DNA from: a bacterium
GTDB lineage: Bacteria > Cyanobacteriota > Vampirovibrionia > Gastranaerophilales > Gastranaerophilaceae
Reading direction: 5' to 3'
Length of the DNA: 12,425 nt
NCBI GenBank assembly: GCA_017477685.1
Contig: JAFUUT010000309.1
Coordinates: 1-12,425, forward strand
The notes beneath the pieces were generated by a model that did no database searches, was not told the DNA's origin, and was given only the letters and a program-made list of their open reading frames with translations. Position numbers and translations under genes: made by a program. Below, one piece after another: positions 12,172-12,425 of the stretch (the stretch's first letter is position 1; every line of letters starts with the position of its first letter).

Positions 12172-12425
12172 ATGAAGAGTTCAACTATAGGCAGATCAAT
12201 GCTATCAAAAGAATCAATGGATGTCATTGAGAATCTTTCTAATGATGAATATATGTATGAAGAAATAGACGAAGATGTGCAAAATCCTGAAGTAGAAGAT
12301 GCTCCGGATGAATATTTGAGATCCGAATCGGATGAGCGCAACAGCAAATCTAAAGAAATAGATCTTTTATGGCAGACATTTAAAACTTCTCAATTTAATA
12401 CAAATTCGCCTGTAGTCTATGTTAT
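12172..12425 (+). CDS. N-terminal part of an acidic protein of unknown function, cut by window edge
   Basis: The frame opens at ATG 12172 and stays open for 84 codons to the end of the window. AGGAG (12158-12162) lies 9 bases upstream. I do not recognise the protein. After a short Ser/Lys start (MKSSTIGRSMLSKESMDVIE), residues 14-64 contain 20 Asp or Glu in 51, suggesting a disordered acidic tail; residues 65-84 (LLWQTFKTSQFNTNSPVVYV) turn hydrophobic and might lead into a membrane segment beyond the window. No signal peptide is at the start. The gene would be controlled by the Fur-like array directly upstream, which would make metal- or peroxide-responsive expression plausible. Confidence 0.8.
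   Translation, partial: MKSSTIGRSMLSKESMDVIENLSNDEYMYEEIDEDVQNPEVEDAPDEYLRSESDERNSKSKEIDLLWQTFKTSQFNTNSPVVYV

Noticed and set aside
1..12425. CRISPR arrays, insertion sequences, rRNA and prophage genes
   Set aside because: I saw no regularly spaced repeats, transposase or integrase motifs, rRNA sequence or phage genes in the window.

Overview
The window comes from an AT-rich bacterium that uses Shine-Dalgarno starts and has an outer membrane: it encodes a TolC-type outer-membrane factor with an export signal. The low GC, the Gram-negative envelope, a small protein starting with an INPVKLTTG-like segment and the repeat-decorated spacers make me suspect an uncultured gut lineage such as Candidatus Gastranaerophilales (Vampirovibrionophyta). 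That placement is inference only; nothing here proves it.

Layout. (1) 1-618, minus: 5' part of a short-chain dehydrogenase. (2) 697-2735, plus: an isolated ribosomal cluster, rpsH-rplF-rplR (S8, L6, L18), with its own promoter and terminator. Its usual spc-operon neighbours (rpsN upstream, rpsE downstream) are absent. The spacers are long, locally GC-rich and full of hairpins, and share a short repeat family that includes one exact 20-base duplicate. (3) 2828-5200, minus: a two-gene unit with a DnaQ-like exonuclease followed by an organophosphate:phosphate antiporter. (4) 5286-8621, plus: thioredoxin, then a 969-residue unrecognised coiled-coil protein with two hydrophobic blocks. (5) 8657-11284, minus: an 875-residue protein that joins an ABC-type substrate-binding domain to a TolC-like domain carrying a Gly/Ala/Gln-rich insertion. 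It converges on the coiled-coil gene, and both share one symmetrical terminator. (6) 11390-11890, minus: a 97-residue protein of unknown function with a near-consensus promoter and a strong terminator. (7) 12113-12425, plus: the start of a very acidic unknown protein behind a promoter that overlaps a Fur-box-like array of GATAAT repeats.

The functional groups look independent (translation, nutrient uptake and nucleic-acid processing, redox, envelope); I see no phage, insertion sequence or CRISPR. The parts that most deserve a second look are the repeat-filled spacers of the ribosomal cluster, the binding-protein/TolC fusion with its low-complexity insertion, the giant coiled-coil protein and the Fur-like operator. 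A degenerate tRNA-like stretch lies beside the small gene.
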